This document shows, in pieces, positions 1 through 8,799 of a stretch of DNA of 64,000 bases. Numbering within the stretch: position 1 is the first letter of the stretch; every line of letters begins with the position of its first letter. This DNA comes from an uncultured Arsenicibacter sp. Its GTDB lineage: Bacteria; Bacteroidota; Bacteroidia; Cytophagales; Spirosomataceae. The position numbers were made by a program, and so were the translations under genes. A model generated the notes under the pieces. The model did no database searches. It saw only the letters and a list, made by a program, of their open reading frames with translations, and was not told the DNA's origin. Where the stretch lies: positions 1 to 64,000 of the forward strand of contig NZ_CAMFHL010000002.1 of assembly GCF_945952095.1 (NCBI RefSeq), in the 5' to 3' direction.

Positions 1-520
1 ATTCATTGGTATCGTAATCGCCCGGAATCCAGAACGTTTTGTGATCGCCGGTGAGGGAAAACTGCGTTAGTTCATCGGCCACGACAAAGTGGCTCAGGTT
101 GGCCTGTTTCGGGAATTCATACCGGAAACCAAGGCCGTCGTTGAACAGGCGGAACCGCACCAGCACGTCAACCGGTGTGGCAGTCTGCGTCCGGACCGTA
201 ACGGCCAGCTCGTGGTGATGGTCCCTGATCTGACTGACTTCGCCCCAGACGGGTTTCCAGGTGTCATCGTGGCGGGACGAATCGATGCTGACAACCGAAA
301 ACCGGGACAGTGTCATGGCCGGTTTGCTGAACGTAAAGCCAAGTGTTGATGGCTGAATGACGGGTTTATTTTTGTACGTAAGCTGATACGTGAGCTGACC
401 CTGCGCGCTGGCCGATACGGTAAGGCGGAATGTGCGGTCGGGCGATGAGATCACGGCCGTACGCTGTGCGTGGCTCTGCAGGCTGAGCAGCAGGCAGGCC
501 ATCCATAAAATTCGTTTCAT
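1..520 (-). CDS. Glycoside hydrolase family 97, N-terminal part (cut by window edge)
   Basis: The ATG is at 520-518 and the frame stays open to base 1, so the C-terminal part lies outside the window. The start is a signal peptide (MKRILWMACLLLSLQSHAQ), so the protein is exported. The roughly 150 residues after it match the GH97 N-terminal beta-sandwich: an early SSPDR, then TWKPVWGE, IRDHHHEL, GLGFRYEFP and FWIPGDYD. GH97 enzymes (SusB-like) are calcium-dependent alpha-glucosidases or alpha-galactosidases. The catalytic barrel is not visible, so inverting or retaining type and substrate cannot be told. Confidence 0.88.
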   Translation of the reverse strand, partial: MKRILWMACLLLSLQSHAQRTAVISSPDRTFRLTVSASAQGQLTYQLTYKNKPVIQPSTLGFTFSKPAMTLSRFSVVSIDSSRHDDTWKPVWGEVSQIRDHHHELAVTVRTQTATPVDVLVRFRLFNDGLGFRYEFPKQANLSHFVVADELTQFSLTGDHKTFWIPGDYDTNE

Positions 521-536
521 CGATAAGATAGGTTAA

Positions 537-608
537 GAGAACCGGCTGAAAGATAACGGATTTGCGGAGAATGGAGAACCGGCTGACAGGAAACCGGTTC
601 TCTTTTTT
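537..608 (-). promoter_or_regulatory. Direct repeat and hairpin in the GH97 leader
   Basis: GAGAACCGGCTGA occurs twice, at 537-549 and 574-586. The second copy starts a hairpin, GAGAACCGG (574-582) with CCGGTTCTC (594-602), followed on the plus strand by six T. No plus-strand gene lies upstream, so as a terminator it would serve nothing obvious. On the minus strand it falls in the likely GH97 leader. Role unknown. Confidence 0.4.
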
Positions 609-704
609 CGTGTAAAAGGGGCCGGTACGATAGGATTGACGGAGGCAGCTACTTGAGGATCGTTCTGTCTTGCCTAACTTGCCGCTAATCCAACGAAGCC
701 GCAC

Positions 705-1652
705 ATGCAGACTGAACCACCAAATCCATACAAAGATGTACTATTTGGCGTTGCCATCGGCGATGCGTTAGGCGTTCCGGTCGAGTTTAAAAGCCGCGAC
801 GCTATCTGGCGGACACCCGTGCTCGACATGATGGGGTATGGCACCTATAACCAGCCGCCCGGCACATTTTCGGACGACAGCACCATGACCTTCTGTCTGG
901 CAGAGGCCTTGACCGGCGACTTTACCCTTGACCGCGTCGCGCAGTATTTTGTCGATTGGGTGCAACGCAATTACTGGACTGCCCACAACGAGGTGTTCGA
1001 CATCGGGATTGCTACCCGTCAGGCAATTGACCGGCTGGCCAATGGGGTGCAGCCTGAGCTGGCGGGTGGCATGAGCGTAGACTCAAACGGTAACGGGTCG
1101 CTGATGCGGATTTTGCCGCTGCTCTTCTACATTGCCGAAATGCCGGCCGAAGCGCGTTTCCGGCTGACAAAGCAGGTGTCTTCCATCACCCATGCGCATA
1201 TCCGGTCGGTGATTGCCTGCTTTTACTACCTCGAATACGCCCGCTTACTGCTGAAAGGCAACGACAGGTTTACGGCTTACCGGACGCTGCAAACAGCATT
1301 GCCGCCCTTTTTTCAGTCGCTTTCCATAAACCCCAAAGAAATCGCCATGCTCGACCGGTTGCTGAAAGGCGACATTGAGCAGCAGCCGGAGACTGATATT
1401 TTTAGCAGCGGTTATGTGATTCATACCCTTGAAGCCAGCATCTGGTGTTTGTTGACAACAACTTCCTATCGCGAGGCAACCCTGAAGGCGGTCAATCTGG
1501 GCTTCGATACGGATACTACGGGAGCCGTCACGGGCGGACTTGCCGGGCTACTGTATGGGTTTGCTACTATCCCGCCGGAATGGGTTGCGCAGCTAGCCCG
1601 GAAAAACGACATCGACGAGCTGGCGGACCGCATGCAGGCAAGGTTGGGTTAA
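705..1652 (+). CDS. ADP-ribosylglycohydrolase family protein
   Basis: 315 residues, typical of the ARH/DraG family (PF03747), which removes ADP-ribose from proteins or nucleic acids with a two-magnesium centre. The first metal motif, FSDDST, has Asp57 and Asp58. The second, FDTDTTGAVTGGLAG, has Asp268 and Asp270. GDALGVPVEF near the N-terminus and NGNGSLMRILP in the middle are also family signatures. There is no signal peptide, so it is cytoplasmic. It stands alone between a glycosidase and a metal locus, without a DraT partner, so its target cannot be guessed. Confidence 0.92.
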   Translation: MQTEPPNPYKDVLFGVAIGDALGVPVEFKSRDAIWRTPVLDMMGYGTYNQPPGTFSDDSTMTFCLAEALTGDFTLDRVAQYFVDWVQRNYWTAHNEVFDIGIATRQAIDRLANGVQPELAGGMSVDSNGNGSLMRILPLLFYIAEMPAEARFRLTKQVSSITHAHIRSVIACFYYLEYARLLLKGNDRFTAYRTLQTALPPFFQSLSINPKEIAMLDRLLKGDIEQQPETDIFSSGYVIHTLEASIWCLLTTTSYREATLKAVNLGFDTDTTGAVTGGLAGLLYGFATIPPEWVAQLARKNDIDELADRMQARLG

Positions 1653-1700
1653 ATCAATGACGTTTTCCTTTTTGACTACCGGTTGCACATCCGCAGACGT

Positions 1701-1708
1701 TACCTTTG
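1701..1708 (+). promoter_or_regulatory. -7 box TACCTTTG, four bases before the DUF6660 ATG
   Basis: This is an exact match to the Bacteroidota -7 consensus TAnnTTTG, directly followed by CGCC and ATG. Transcription from it would start at or next to the start codon, giving a leaderless mRNA. The nearest upstream TTTG (1671-1674) is too far away (26 bases) to be a standard -33 box. Confidence 0.4.
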
Positions 1709-1712
1709 CGCC

Positions 1713-2045
1713 ATGAAACCGGTAGGCTGCCTGTTGATGGGACTTTATTTGCTGATGCTTTCGGTGCTCCCCTGCGCCGACGGGGCATTGCATGTAAAGG
1801 TATCTGCCAGCCTGCCCGCGCAGATTATGCCCGACGGGCACGACCATGACCAGCATCAGGCTGCCGGTGACCTTTGCTCGCCCCTGTGTACCTGTGCGTG
1901 CTGCGGAACAACCATTCTCCCGCTGACCTTATTTGCCTTTACCTGCACGCCGCCCGCTGCTTCGGTTCATCAAGTGCCGGTGACAGGCACTGCAGCGCTC
2001 CCGGATGTTGCCTTATCCCTCTGGCAACCACCCAAAATCAGCTAA
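1713..2045 (+). CDS. DUF6660 family small His/Cys-rich exported protein
   Basis: 110 residues from ATG 1713; the open frame extends to an ATG at 1683, but MKPVGCLLMG begins a normal signal or membrane segment. After it come a His-rich stretch (DGHDHDQHQ) and a Cys cluster (CSPLCTCACCG), as in the DUF6660 proteins that precede CusA/CzcA pumps in Bacteroidota. Binding or sensing of metal in the envelope is inferred from these ligands and from the pump gene 94 bp downstream; no function is established. A TACCTTTG box ends four bases before the ATG. Confidence 0.75.
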   Translation: MKPVGCLLMGLYLLMLSVLPCADGALHVKVSASLPAQIMPDGHDHDQHQAAGDLCSPLCTCACCGTTILPLTLFAFTCTPPAASVHQVPVTGTAALPDVALSLWQPPKIS

Positions 2046-2072
2046 GACAGGATTAGTGTGCCCATACAAATC

Positions 2073-2126
2073 CGTAACCAGACCGGTTACGACTCAAACG
2101 GGCGTGTGTCTCATTCGTTATCTTAG
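2073..2126 (+). promoter_or_regulatory. Inverted repeat and -7-like box upstream of the RND pump gene
   Basis: CGTAACC (2073-2079) and GGTTACG (2085-2091) form a perfect 7-bp inverted repeat with a five-base gap. TATCTTAG (2119-2126), one base off the TAnnTTTG box, follows 12 bases before the ATG. The layout fits an operator with promoter, but no regulator gene lies nearby. Confidence 0.35.
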
Positions 2127-2138
2127 CCCATTCCCATC

Positions 2139-5100
2139 ATGCTGGATGCTGTCATCCGCTATTCCATTCAGAATAAGCTCATTATCGGGGTGCTTACGCT
2201 GGCGTTGGTGATTTGGGGGAGTTATTCACTTTCCCGCTTACCGATTGACGCCCTGCCTGATATTACGAATAATCAGGTGCAGGTAATCACCCAAAGTCCG
2301 GCTCTTTCGGCACTCGATGTCGAACGGCTGATTAGTTTTCCGGTCGAACAGGCAATGGCGACGTTGCCGGACCTGGTCGAAGTACGGTCGATTTCCCGGT
2401 TCGGGCTGTCGGTCGTAACCATTGTTTTTGACGACGATGTTGATGTGTATTTTGCCCGTCAGCAGGTGTTTGAACGGGTACAACAGGTGCGTTCGCAGAT
2501 TCCGGAGCAGGCCGGTATGCCTGAATTATCGCCGGTAACGACGGGCCTTGGTGAAATTTACCAGTATGTCCTCAAGGCAAAACCCGGCTACGAAAAACAG
2601 TACACGCCCATGGAACTCCGTTCCATTCAGGACTGGATTGTCCGCCGGCAATTGCTGGGGACCAAAGGCGTGGCGGATGTCAGCAGCTTTGGCGGTCTGC
2701 TGAAACAATACGAGGTGGCCGTTGATCCGCAGCGGCTTCGCTCGGCGGGTGTATCGATGGACGAACTCTTTACGGCCCTCTCAAAAAACAATCAGAATGC
2801 GGGCGGGGCTTATATCGACCGGCGTCCGAATGCGTGGTTTATCCGGTCGGAGGGGTTGATTAAATCGCTGGATGACATCGGCAAAATTGTTGTTAAACGC
2901 ACCCCCGGCGGCATGCCGGTCCATGTCCGGGATGTGGCGCAGGTACAGTTCGGCCACGCCATCCGGTACGGCGCTATGACACGGAACGGCGACGGCGAAG
3001 TTGTCGGGGCTATTGTGATGATGCTTAAAGGCGAAAACTCGTCGGAGGTGATCGGCAATGTCAAGGCTCGGATTGCCCAGATCCGTAAATCCCTGCCCGA
3101 AGGCGTTGAGATTCATGCGTTTCTGGATCGTACCAAACTCGTCAACCGCGCCATCGGTACCGTTGGGCGGAACCTCATTGAAGGCGCTTTGATTGTGGTC
3201 TTTGTGCTGGTGCTGATGCTGGGCAACTGGCGGGCGGGGCTGATTGTGGCTTCGGTAATTCCGTTGGCCATGCTGTTTGCCGTTTCGCTGATGAACGTTT
3301 TCGGCGTCTCCGGCAACCTCATGAGCCTCGGCGCGATCGACTTCGGCCTCATCGTCGACGGCGCCGTCATCATCGTCGAAGCCACACTCCATCACTTTAA
3401 AATGCGAAAGGCCGGGCCGTCGTACGGTGAAAGAGTGAAAGAGCGGGGTGCGCCGGCACAGAGTAAAAGCGAAGGCCAAAGCAGAAGCTCAGACACTAAA
3501 AGCGATATCAAAAGCGCTGACAAAAATCACTCTTTCACTCTTCCACCCTTTCGCTCTTTAACAGACGAAGACGTCTATCACGCGGCGAGCCGGATACGGT
3601 CGTCGGCGGCGTTTGGTGAGATTATTATTCTGATTGTGTATCTGCCGTTGCTGGCGCTGGTGGGCATTGAAGGAAAAATGTTCCGCCCGATGGCCCAGAC
3701 GGTGGCCTTTGCCATTTTCGGGGCGTTTGTGCTGTCGCTGACATACGTGCCCATGCTCTCTGCGCTGCTGCTGGGTCGGGAACCGGATAAAAAGACCGTT
3801 TCTGACCGGATAATGGACTTTTTTCATCGTCTGTATGAACCGGTGATCCGGTGGGCACTCGGGCATCGGAACCTGGTGGCCGGAATTGCCGCCGGGCTGC
3901 TGGCAGGCGCGCTCTTTGTGTTCAGCCGGTTGGGAGGCGAGTTTATCCCGCAACTGGACGAAGGCGATTTTGCCGTCGAAACGCGGGTGATGACCGGTGC
4001 GTCGCTGGCGCAGTCGAGTGATGCGTCACTGAAAGCGGGCCGCGTGCTGACCGAACACTTTCCGGAAGTGATTGAAACCATCGGCAAGACCGGCGCCGGC
4101 GAAATTCCGACCGATCCGATGCCGATTGAAGCCACCGACCTGATGGTGATTCTGAAGGACCGGAGCGAGTGGACCTCGGCCGGTAGCCGCGAAGAGCTGA
4201 TGGAAAAAATGGCGGCAAAATTAAAGCAGGTGCCGGGTGTGAGCTTTGGCTTTCTGCAACCCATTCAGATGCGGTTCAGCGAGCTGATTTCGGGCGTGAA
4301 GCAGGATATTGCCGTTAAACTCTACGGCGAAGACCTGACTACGCTGGCCGACTATGCCGCCCGCATCGGCCGGATTGCCGGAACCGTTGAGGGAGCAACC
4401 GACCTCTACGTTGAACAGGTGTCGGGCCTGCCGCAGATTGTTGTCAGGTTCGACCGTGATGCACTGGCCCGGTTCGACCTGTCGATTGAGGAAGCCAACC
4501 GGTATTTGCAGGCGGCTTTTGCGGGCGCTCCGGCGGGGCAGGTATATGAGGGCGAACGCCGGTTTGATCTGGTGGTGCGGTTGCAGGAAAAAAACAGGCA
4601 ACGTCTGGAAGATGTTCAGAATCTGCTGATCACAACCGTTGACGGACAGGCAATTCCGTTGAGTCAGATTGCACAGGTGTCGTTTCAGAACAGCATCAAT
4701 CAGGTACAGCGCGACGATGCCAAACGGCGGATTACGGTAGCGTTCAACGTGCGGGGGCGCGATGTCGAAAGCGTGGTGACCGAACTACAGCAGAAGATTG
4801 CCGGTCAGCTGACGTTACCTGCCGGGTATTACGTGACCTACGGAGGGCAGTTTCAGAATTTACAGGAAGCCAAAGACCGGCTGAGTGTAGCCGTGCCGGT
4901 AGCGCTCGGGCTGATCTTTCTGCTGCTCTTTCTGACGTTCCGCTCGGTGCGGCAAAGCCTGCTGATTTTTACGTCTATTCCGCTGGCGGCCATTGGCGGT
5001 GTGGCGGCCTTGTGGGTCCGGGATATGCCCTTCAGTATTTCAGCCGGGGTAGGTTTTATTGCCTTGTTCGGGGTCGCTGTACTAAATGGTATTGTGCTGA

Positions 5101-5405
5101 TGGGGGAATTCAACCACCTGAAAGCCAATACGGATCTGACCCTTACCGAACGGATCCTGCAAGGGACGGCCAACCGGCTGCGCCCCGTTCTGATGACGGC
5201 ACTCGTCGCTTCGCTGGGTTTTCTGCCCATGGCGCTGGCAACAACCGCCGGAGCCGAAGTACAGCGTCCGCTGGCGACCGTCGTCATCGGTGGCCTGATC
5301 TCGGCTACGCTCCTGACACTGCTGGTATTACCCTGTCTGTACTGGTGGGAGCAATCAACCGGAACATCCGAACCCCAAACCTCTGAAACGACTATCCAAT
5401 CATGA
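2139..5405 (+). CDS. HME-type RND heavy-metal efflux pump, CusA/CzcA family
   Basis: 1088 residues. The inner-membrane, proton-driven pump of a tripartite metal exporter. It opens with a first membrane helix, the porter motif DALPDITNNQVQV and YFARQQVFERV. The HME proton-relay motif DFGLIVDGAVIIVE lies near residue 400, in the fourth helix. The second half repeats the fold (FIPQLDEGDFAVETR, then the last helices near 910-1075). The metal (Cu/Ag or Zn/Co/Cd/Ni) cannot be set by eye. Residues about 430-474 are a charged, low-complexity insert encoded by a dispersed repeat (3427-3559). Unlike many Bacteroidota homologues there is no C-terminal TolC fusion. It overlaps the next gene by four bases. 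Confidence 0.93.
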   Translation: MLDAVIRYSIQNKLIIGVLTLALVIWGSYSLSRLPIDALPDITNNQVQVITQSPALSALDVERLISFPVEQAMATLPDLVEVRSISRFGLSVVTIVFDDDVDVYFARQQVFERVQQVRSQIPEQAGMPELSPVTTGLGEIYQYVLKAKPGYEKQYTPMELRSIQDWIVRRQLLGTKGVADVSSFGGLLKQYEVAVDPQRLRSAGVSMDELFTALSKNNQNAGGAYIDRRPNAWFIRSEGLIKSLDDIGKIVVKRTPGGMPVHVRDVAQVQFGHAIRYGAMTRNGDGEVVGAIVMMLKGENSSEVIGNVKARIAQIRKSLPEGVEIHAFLDRTKLVNRAIGTVGRNLIEGALIVVFVLVLMLGNWRAGLIVASVIPLAMLFAVSLMNVFGVSGNLMSLGAIDFGLIVDGAVIIVEATLHHFKMRKAGPSYGERVKERGAPAQSKSEGQSRSSDTKSDIKSADKNHSFTLPPFRSLTDEDVYHAASRIRSSAAFGEIIILIVYLPLLALVGIEGKMFRPMAQTVAFAIFGAFVLSLTYVPMLSALLLGREPDKKTVSDRIMDFFHRLYEPVIRWALGHRNLVAGIAAGLLAGALFVFSRLGGEFIPQLDEGDFAVETRVMTGASLAQSSDASLKAGRVLTEHFPEVIETIGKTGAGEIPTDPMPIEATDLMVILKDRSEWTSAGSREELMEKMAAKLKQVPGVSFGFLQPIQMRFSELISGVKQDIAVKLYGEDLTTLADYAARIGRIAGTVEGATDLYVEQVSGLPQIVVRFDRDALARFDLSIEEANRYLQAAFAGAPAGQVYEGERRFDLVVRLQEKNRQRLEDVQNLLITTVDGQAIPLSQIAQVSFQNSINQVQRDDAKRRITVAFNVRGRDVESVVTELQQKIAGQLTLPAGYYVTYGGQFQNLQEAKDRLSVAVPVALGLIFLLLFLTFRSVRQSLLIFTSIPLAAIGGVAALWVRDMPFSISAGVGFIALFGVAVLNGIVLMGEFNHLKANTDLTLTERILQGTANRLRPVLMTALVASLGFLPMALATTAGAEVQRPLATVVIGGLISATLLTLLVLPCLYWWEQSTGTSEPQTSETTIQS
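3427..3559 (+). repeat. GAAAGAGTG-family inverted-repeat element inside the RND pump gene
   Basis: The left end carries GTGAAAGAGTGAAAGAGC. The right end (3528-3559) carries the complement, CACTCTTTCACTCTT and later TTTCGCTCTTTA. The same core words recur near 22.3, 32.7 and 43.0 kb, outside or at the end of genes. Here the whole 133-bp unit is read through in frame as about 45 extra residues, starting GERVKERG. In the frame used, the position that is a TGA stop in other copies reads CGG. Confidence 0.8.
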
Positions 5406-6667
5406 AATATATACTGTATGTAATGCTGGCCGGGCTGCTGCTTTGTCCGGGTTGCCAGTCTGATCAGAAAGCAGAACACGAAGATGAGCATGTCGCCGGT
5501 GAACCGGCCGCGCACGAACATGAACCCGCCGATCTGGTGGCGATGACGTCCGATCAGCAGCGTATCGGCGGGGTCGAACTGGGGGCTGTCAGCTACCGGA
5601 GCCTGGGGCAGCTGTTACAGGTCAACGGCCGGCTGGCTGTGCCGCCCCAGAGTCAGCTGACGATTTCTGCGCTCCAGGGTGGTTTTGTGCGCCGGATAGC
5701 CCTGCTGCCGGGACAGCCTGTACGCAAAGGACAGGTCCTGGCCTTGATTGAAAACCCGGACCTGATTCAGTTACAGCAGGAGTACGCCGAAAACCACAGC
5801 CGCCTGACCTATCTGGAGGCCGAATATGCCCGTCAGCAGGAGCTCAGCAGGGAAAATGTGAGCGCCATGAAGGTGTTGCAGCAGACACGGGCCGATTTGC
5901 AGGCAACCAAAGCAACGGTAACGGGGCTTGGCCAGCGGATTCAGCTGGTTGGCTTATCGGTGCAGCAGGTGTTGCAGGGGAAGTTCAGCGCGGTCTATGC
6001 AGTGGTAGCGCCGGCTTCGGGGGCGGTTACGTCAGTTTTAGTCACAGCTGGCCAACACGTTCAGCCTGCCGATGTTATAGCACAGGTACTGAGCCGTGAC
6101 GGGCTGTATGCCGAACTGACGGTTTTCGAAAAAGATGTGCCGGCACTGCGCGAAGGGCAGCGGATTCGTATGCAGCTGGCAAACGAAAACGGCCGTGAGC
6201 GGACAGGGCAGATAACGTACATTAATCCGGTGGTAGACGAGCATCGGGCAGCCCGCATCGTGGCCCGGCTCGATCAGCAGGACGGCCGGTTAATGCCCAA
6301 TACGTTCCTGAAAGCAACGCTTGATCTTGGCAACAGCCGCGTAACGGCCTTGCCCGAAGAAGCGATTGTGTCGCTGGAAGGCAAAGAGTATATTTTTATC
6401 GCCACGGATGAGAAAATGCCGGAGGCCCATGCGCATGACCATGAGGAATCGGCCGGAAAGCATGAAGAGCACGACGAACATGACGAAGCGCATCAGACGT
6501 TCCGGCGCGTACCCGTTCGCCGGGGCGTTACCGAAAGCGGTTTTTCGCAGGTTATTCTGCCCGCCACCATTGACGTGCGCAAAACGCGGGTGGTGCTTAA
6601 AGGAGCCTATACACTCCTGTCAATGCTCAAAGCCGCAGGCGGCGAAGAAGAGGGCCACGCGCATTAA
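5402..6667 (+). CDS. RND efflux periplasmic adaptor, CusB/CzcB type, His-rich
   Basis: 421 residues, a lipoprotein (LLLCPGC at the end of the signal). It joins the pump to an outer-membrane channel. After a His/Glu-rich linker (AEHEDEHVAG, AAHEHEPAD) come the barrel-sandwich half (GGFVRRIALLPGQPVRKGQ), an alpha-helical hairpin near 120-180 and the second half (VVAPASGAVTSVLVTAGQHV). A second His cluster (EAHAHDHEES, HEEHDEHDEAH) lies near residue 340, and the protein ends in EEEGHAH. Three His clusters suggest that it also binds metal in the periplasm. It is coupled to the pump gene by an ATGA overlap. Confidence 0.92.
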   Translation: MKYILYVMLAGLLLCPGCQSDQKAEHEDEHVAGEPAAHEHEPADLVAMTSDQQRIGGVELGAVSYRSLGQLLQVNGRLAVPPQSQLTISALQGGFVRRIALLPGQPVRKGQVLALIENPDLIQLQQEYAENHSRLTYLEAEYARQQELSRENVSAMKVLQQTRADLQATKATVTGLGQRIQLVGLSVQQVLQGKFSAVYAVVAPASGAVTSVLVTAGQHVQPADVIAQVLSRDGLYAELTVFEKDVPALREGQRIRMQLANENGRERTGQITYINPVVDEHRAARIVARLDQQDGRLMPNTFLKATLDLGNSRVTALPEEAIVSLEGKEYIFIATDEKMPEAHAHDHEESAGKHEEHDEHDEAHQTFRRVPVRRGVTESGFSQVILPATIDVRKTRVVLKGAYTLLSMLKAAGGEEEGHAH

Positions 6668-6710
6668 TCCGTACCGGGTGGTACGATACATGATTTAATA
6701 ACAACGGTTT

Positions 6711-8741
6711 ATGAACAGTAATAGAACGAATAAATCCGGTGAAAAGGAAATGCCGACAGACCATGATCACGAAGAGCACGATCATGACCACAACCACGAT
6801 CATGGCCATACCCATGAGCACGGCGGTATTTTCGGACCCAATACCGAATTGATTTTTGCCGGTTTATGTGCGCTAAGTCTGGCTATTGGTTTCGGCCTTT
6901 CAGTTGTCGGCGGCATACCGGCCTGGGTCAGTCTGGCGCTGTATGGACTGGCCTACTTTTTCGGCGGTTTTTTCACAGCGAAGGAAGCGGTTGAAGCCAT
7001 CCGGCAGGGCAAATTTGAGATTGATTTTCTGATGCTGGTGGCTGCGGCGGGGGCCGGAGCGCTGGGCGAGTGGGCCGAAGGAGCGTTGCTGCTGGCCTTG
7101 TTCAGCATTGGCCATGCGCTGGAACATTATGCCATGAACCGGGCCCGTAAGTCGATTGCAGCCCTTGCCGATCTGAGTGCTAAAACGGCCACGGTCCGGC
7201 GCAACGGCACGACAACCGAGGTGGATGCCGGTACCTTGCAGGCGGGCGATGTGATCGTGGTGAAACCAAACAGCAAAATTGCCGCTGACGGGGTGGTTAT
7301 CAACGGGACCGGTTCCGTCAACCAGGCACCGATTACCGGCGAAAGCGTGCCGGTCGATAAGCAGCCGGTTCCGGAGGGACAAACGGACTGGAATAAGGCA
7401 AAGCCCGAAAACCGCGTTTTTGCCGGGACCATCAACGGCACGTCGGTACTTGAAGTATATGTCACAAAAGCCGCCGGCGATTCAACCTTGTCGCGGCTGA
7501 TTAAGCTGGTAAATGAAGCCGAATCGCAGCAGTCACCGACGCAGCAGTTTACGGATCGCTTCGAAAAGTGGTTTGTGCCGGCCGTGCTCATTCTGGTTGT
7601 TGCCCTTTGTTTCGCTTTTCTGGTGATTGACGAACCGTTTTCGGTCAGTTTTTACCGGGCCATGTCGGTGCTGGTGGCTGCCAGTCCGTGTGCGCTGGCC
7701 ATTGCGACACCCTCGGCCGTACTGAGCGGCGTGGCCCGTGCTGCCCGCGACGGTGTGCTCATCAAGGGTGGCCGCCCGCTGGAAGACCTGGGGGAGCTTA
7801 CTGCCCTGGCCTTTGATAAAACCGGTACCCTTACGCAGGGCAAACCGACGTTGCAGAAAGTGGTCCCCTTGTCCGGCGATGAAACTACGTTGCTGGCGCT
7901 GGCGGCGGCGGTTGAGGGGCTGAGCGACCACCCGCTGGCGGCGGCCATTGTGAAGGGAAGTATGGAGCGATTGGGTAATCACCCCTTGCCGGAAGCCGTG
8001 AACCTGAAGGCACTTACCGGCCGTGGCGTACAGGCCGAGGTAAATAATGAACCCGTTTTTATCGGAAATAAAGCCCTGTTTGACGAGCAACAGACACTGA
8101 CCGGTGAGGTACGCCAAAAAGCTGATGCACTGGAAGCCGGCGGGTATACCGCCATGATCGTCCGGAAAGGCGATGTATTTGTGGGTATGCTGGGAGTGAT
8201 GGATACACCCCGCCCCGAAGCAAAAGCAACGCTGACGGCCCTGAAACAGGCCGGTATCCGCCGGATGGTGATGCTCACCGGCGATAACCAGCGGGTTGCT
8301 ACTGCCATTGCCACCGAAGTCGGGTTGACGGACGCCTTCGGTGATTTGCTGCCCGAAGCCAAGGTACAGGCGGTAAACCAACTGCGGCAGCAGGAAGGGA
8401 AGGTCGCCATGATCGGCGATGGCGTAAACGATGCGCCTGCGATGGCGAAAAGCACCGTCGGCATAGCGATGGGGGCCGCCGGATCGGATGTGGCCCTGGA
8501 AACCGCCGACATTGCGCTGATGGGGGATCAATTAGACAAACTGCCGTTTGCCATTGGCCTGAGCCGTTCGGCGCGTCAGATAATTAAGCAAAATCTGATT
8601 ATCAGTCTGGGCATGGTGGTGATCCTGATTCCGCTGACGATTCTGGGCATTGCGCGGATCGGTCCGGCGGTCATTGCTCATGAGGGCTCAACGCTGGTCG
8701 TGGTGTTCAATGCGCTGCGGCTGCTGGCGTATAAAAAATAA
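6711..8741 (+). CDS. P1B-4-type metal-exporting ATPase with His-rich N-terminus
   Basis: 676 residues. It exports divalent metals from the cytoplasm at the cost of ATP. In order: a His-rich tail (residues about 16-43, many HDH repeats) in place of an HMA domain, TGES of the actuator near 209, SPC in the transport helix near 325, the phosphorylated Asp369 in DKTGTLT, GDGVND near 568, and HEGST near 657. SPC together with HEGST, and no HMA domain, mark subgroup P1B-4 (CoaT, PfeT, CtpD: Co, Fe, Zn). The gene follows the adaptor gene by 43 bp, so the two are probably co-transcribed. The subgroup is clear; the metal is inferred. Confidence 0.92.
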   Translation: MNSNRTNKSGEKEMPTDHDHEEHDHDHNHDHGHTHEHGGIFGPNTELIFAGLCALSLAIGFGLSVVGGIPAWVSLALYGLAYFFGGFFTAKEAVEAIRQGKFEIDFLMLVAAAGAGALGEWAEGALLLALFSIGHALEHYAMNRARKSIAALADLSAKTATVRRNGTTTEVDAGTLQAGDVIVVKPNSKIAADGVVINGTGSVNQAPITGESVPVDKQPVPEGQTDWNKAKPENRVFAGTINGTSVLEVYVTKAAGDSTLSRLIKLVNEAESQQSPTQQFTDRFEKWFVPAVLILVVALCFAFLVIDEPFSVSFYRAMSVLVAASPCALAIATPSAVLSGVARAARDGVLIKGGRPLEDLGELTALAFDKTGTLTQGKPTLQKVVPLSGDETTLLALAAAVEGLSDHPLAAAIVKGSMERLGNHPLPEAVNLKALTGRGVQAEVNNEPVFIGNKALFDEQQTLTGEVRQKADALEAGGYTAMIVRKGDVFVGMLGVMDTPRPEAKATLTALKQAGIRRMVMLTGDNQRVATAIATEVGLTDAFGDLLPEAKVQAVNQLRQQEGKVAMIGDGVNDAPAMAKSTVGIAMGAAGSDVALETADIALMGDQLDKLPFAIGLSRSARQIIKQNLIISLGMVVILIPLTILGIARIGPAVIAHEGSTLVVVFNALRLLAYKK

Positions 8742-8751
8742 AGGCTTTCTA

Positions 8752-8784
8752 AACTCCCCGGAAGTTCAAAACTTCCGGGGAGTT
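8752..8784. repeat. Perfect 14-bp palindrome (CTTCC/GGAAG family), possible terminator
   Basis: AACTCCCCGGAAGT and its exact complement are separated by TCAAA, 10 bp after the ATPase stop. There is no T-run, so it may end transcription poorly. The core (ACTTCC, GGAAGT) is shared with the palindrome at 9882-9928. Confidence 0.7.
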
Positions 8785-8799
8785 CGCTAATTTCCCGAC

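Noticed and set aside
2781..3479. Long open frame on minus opposite the RND pump
   Set aside because: It is the mirror of a strongly coding plus gene with motifs across it; the composition is that of an antisense frame and no domain is visible.
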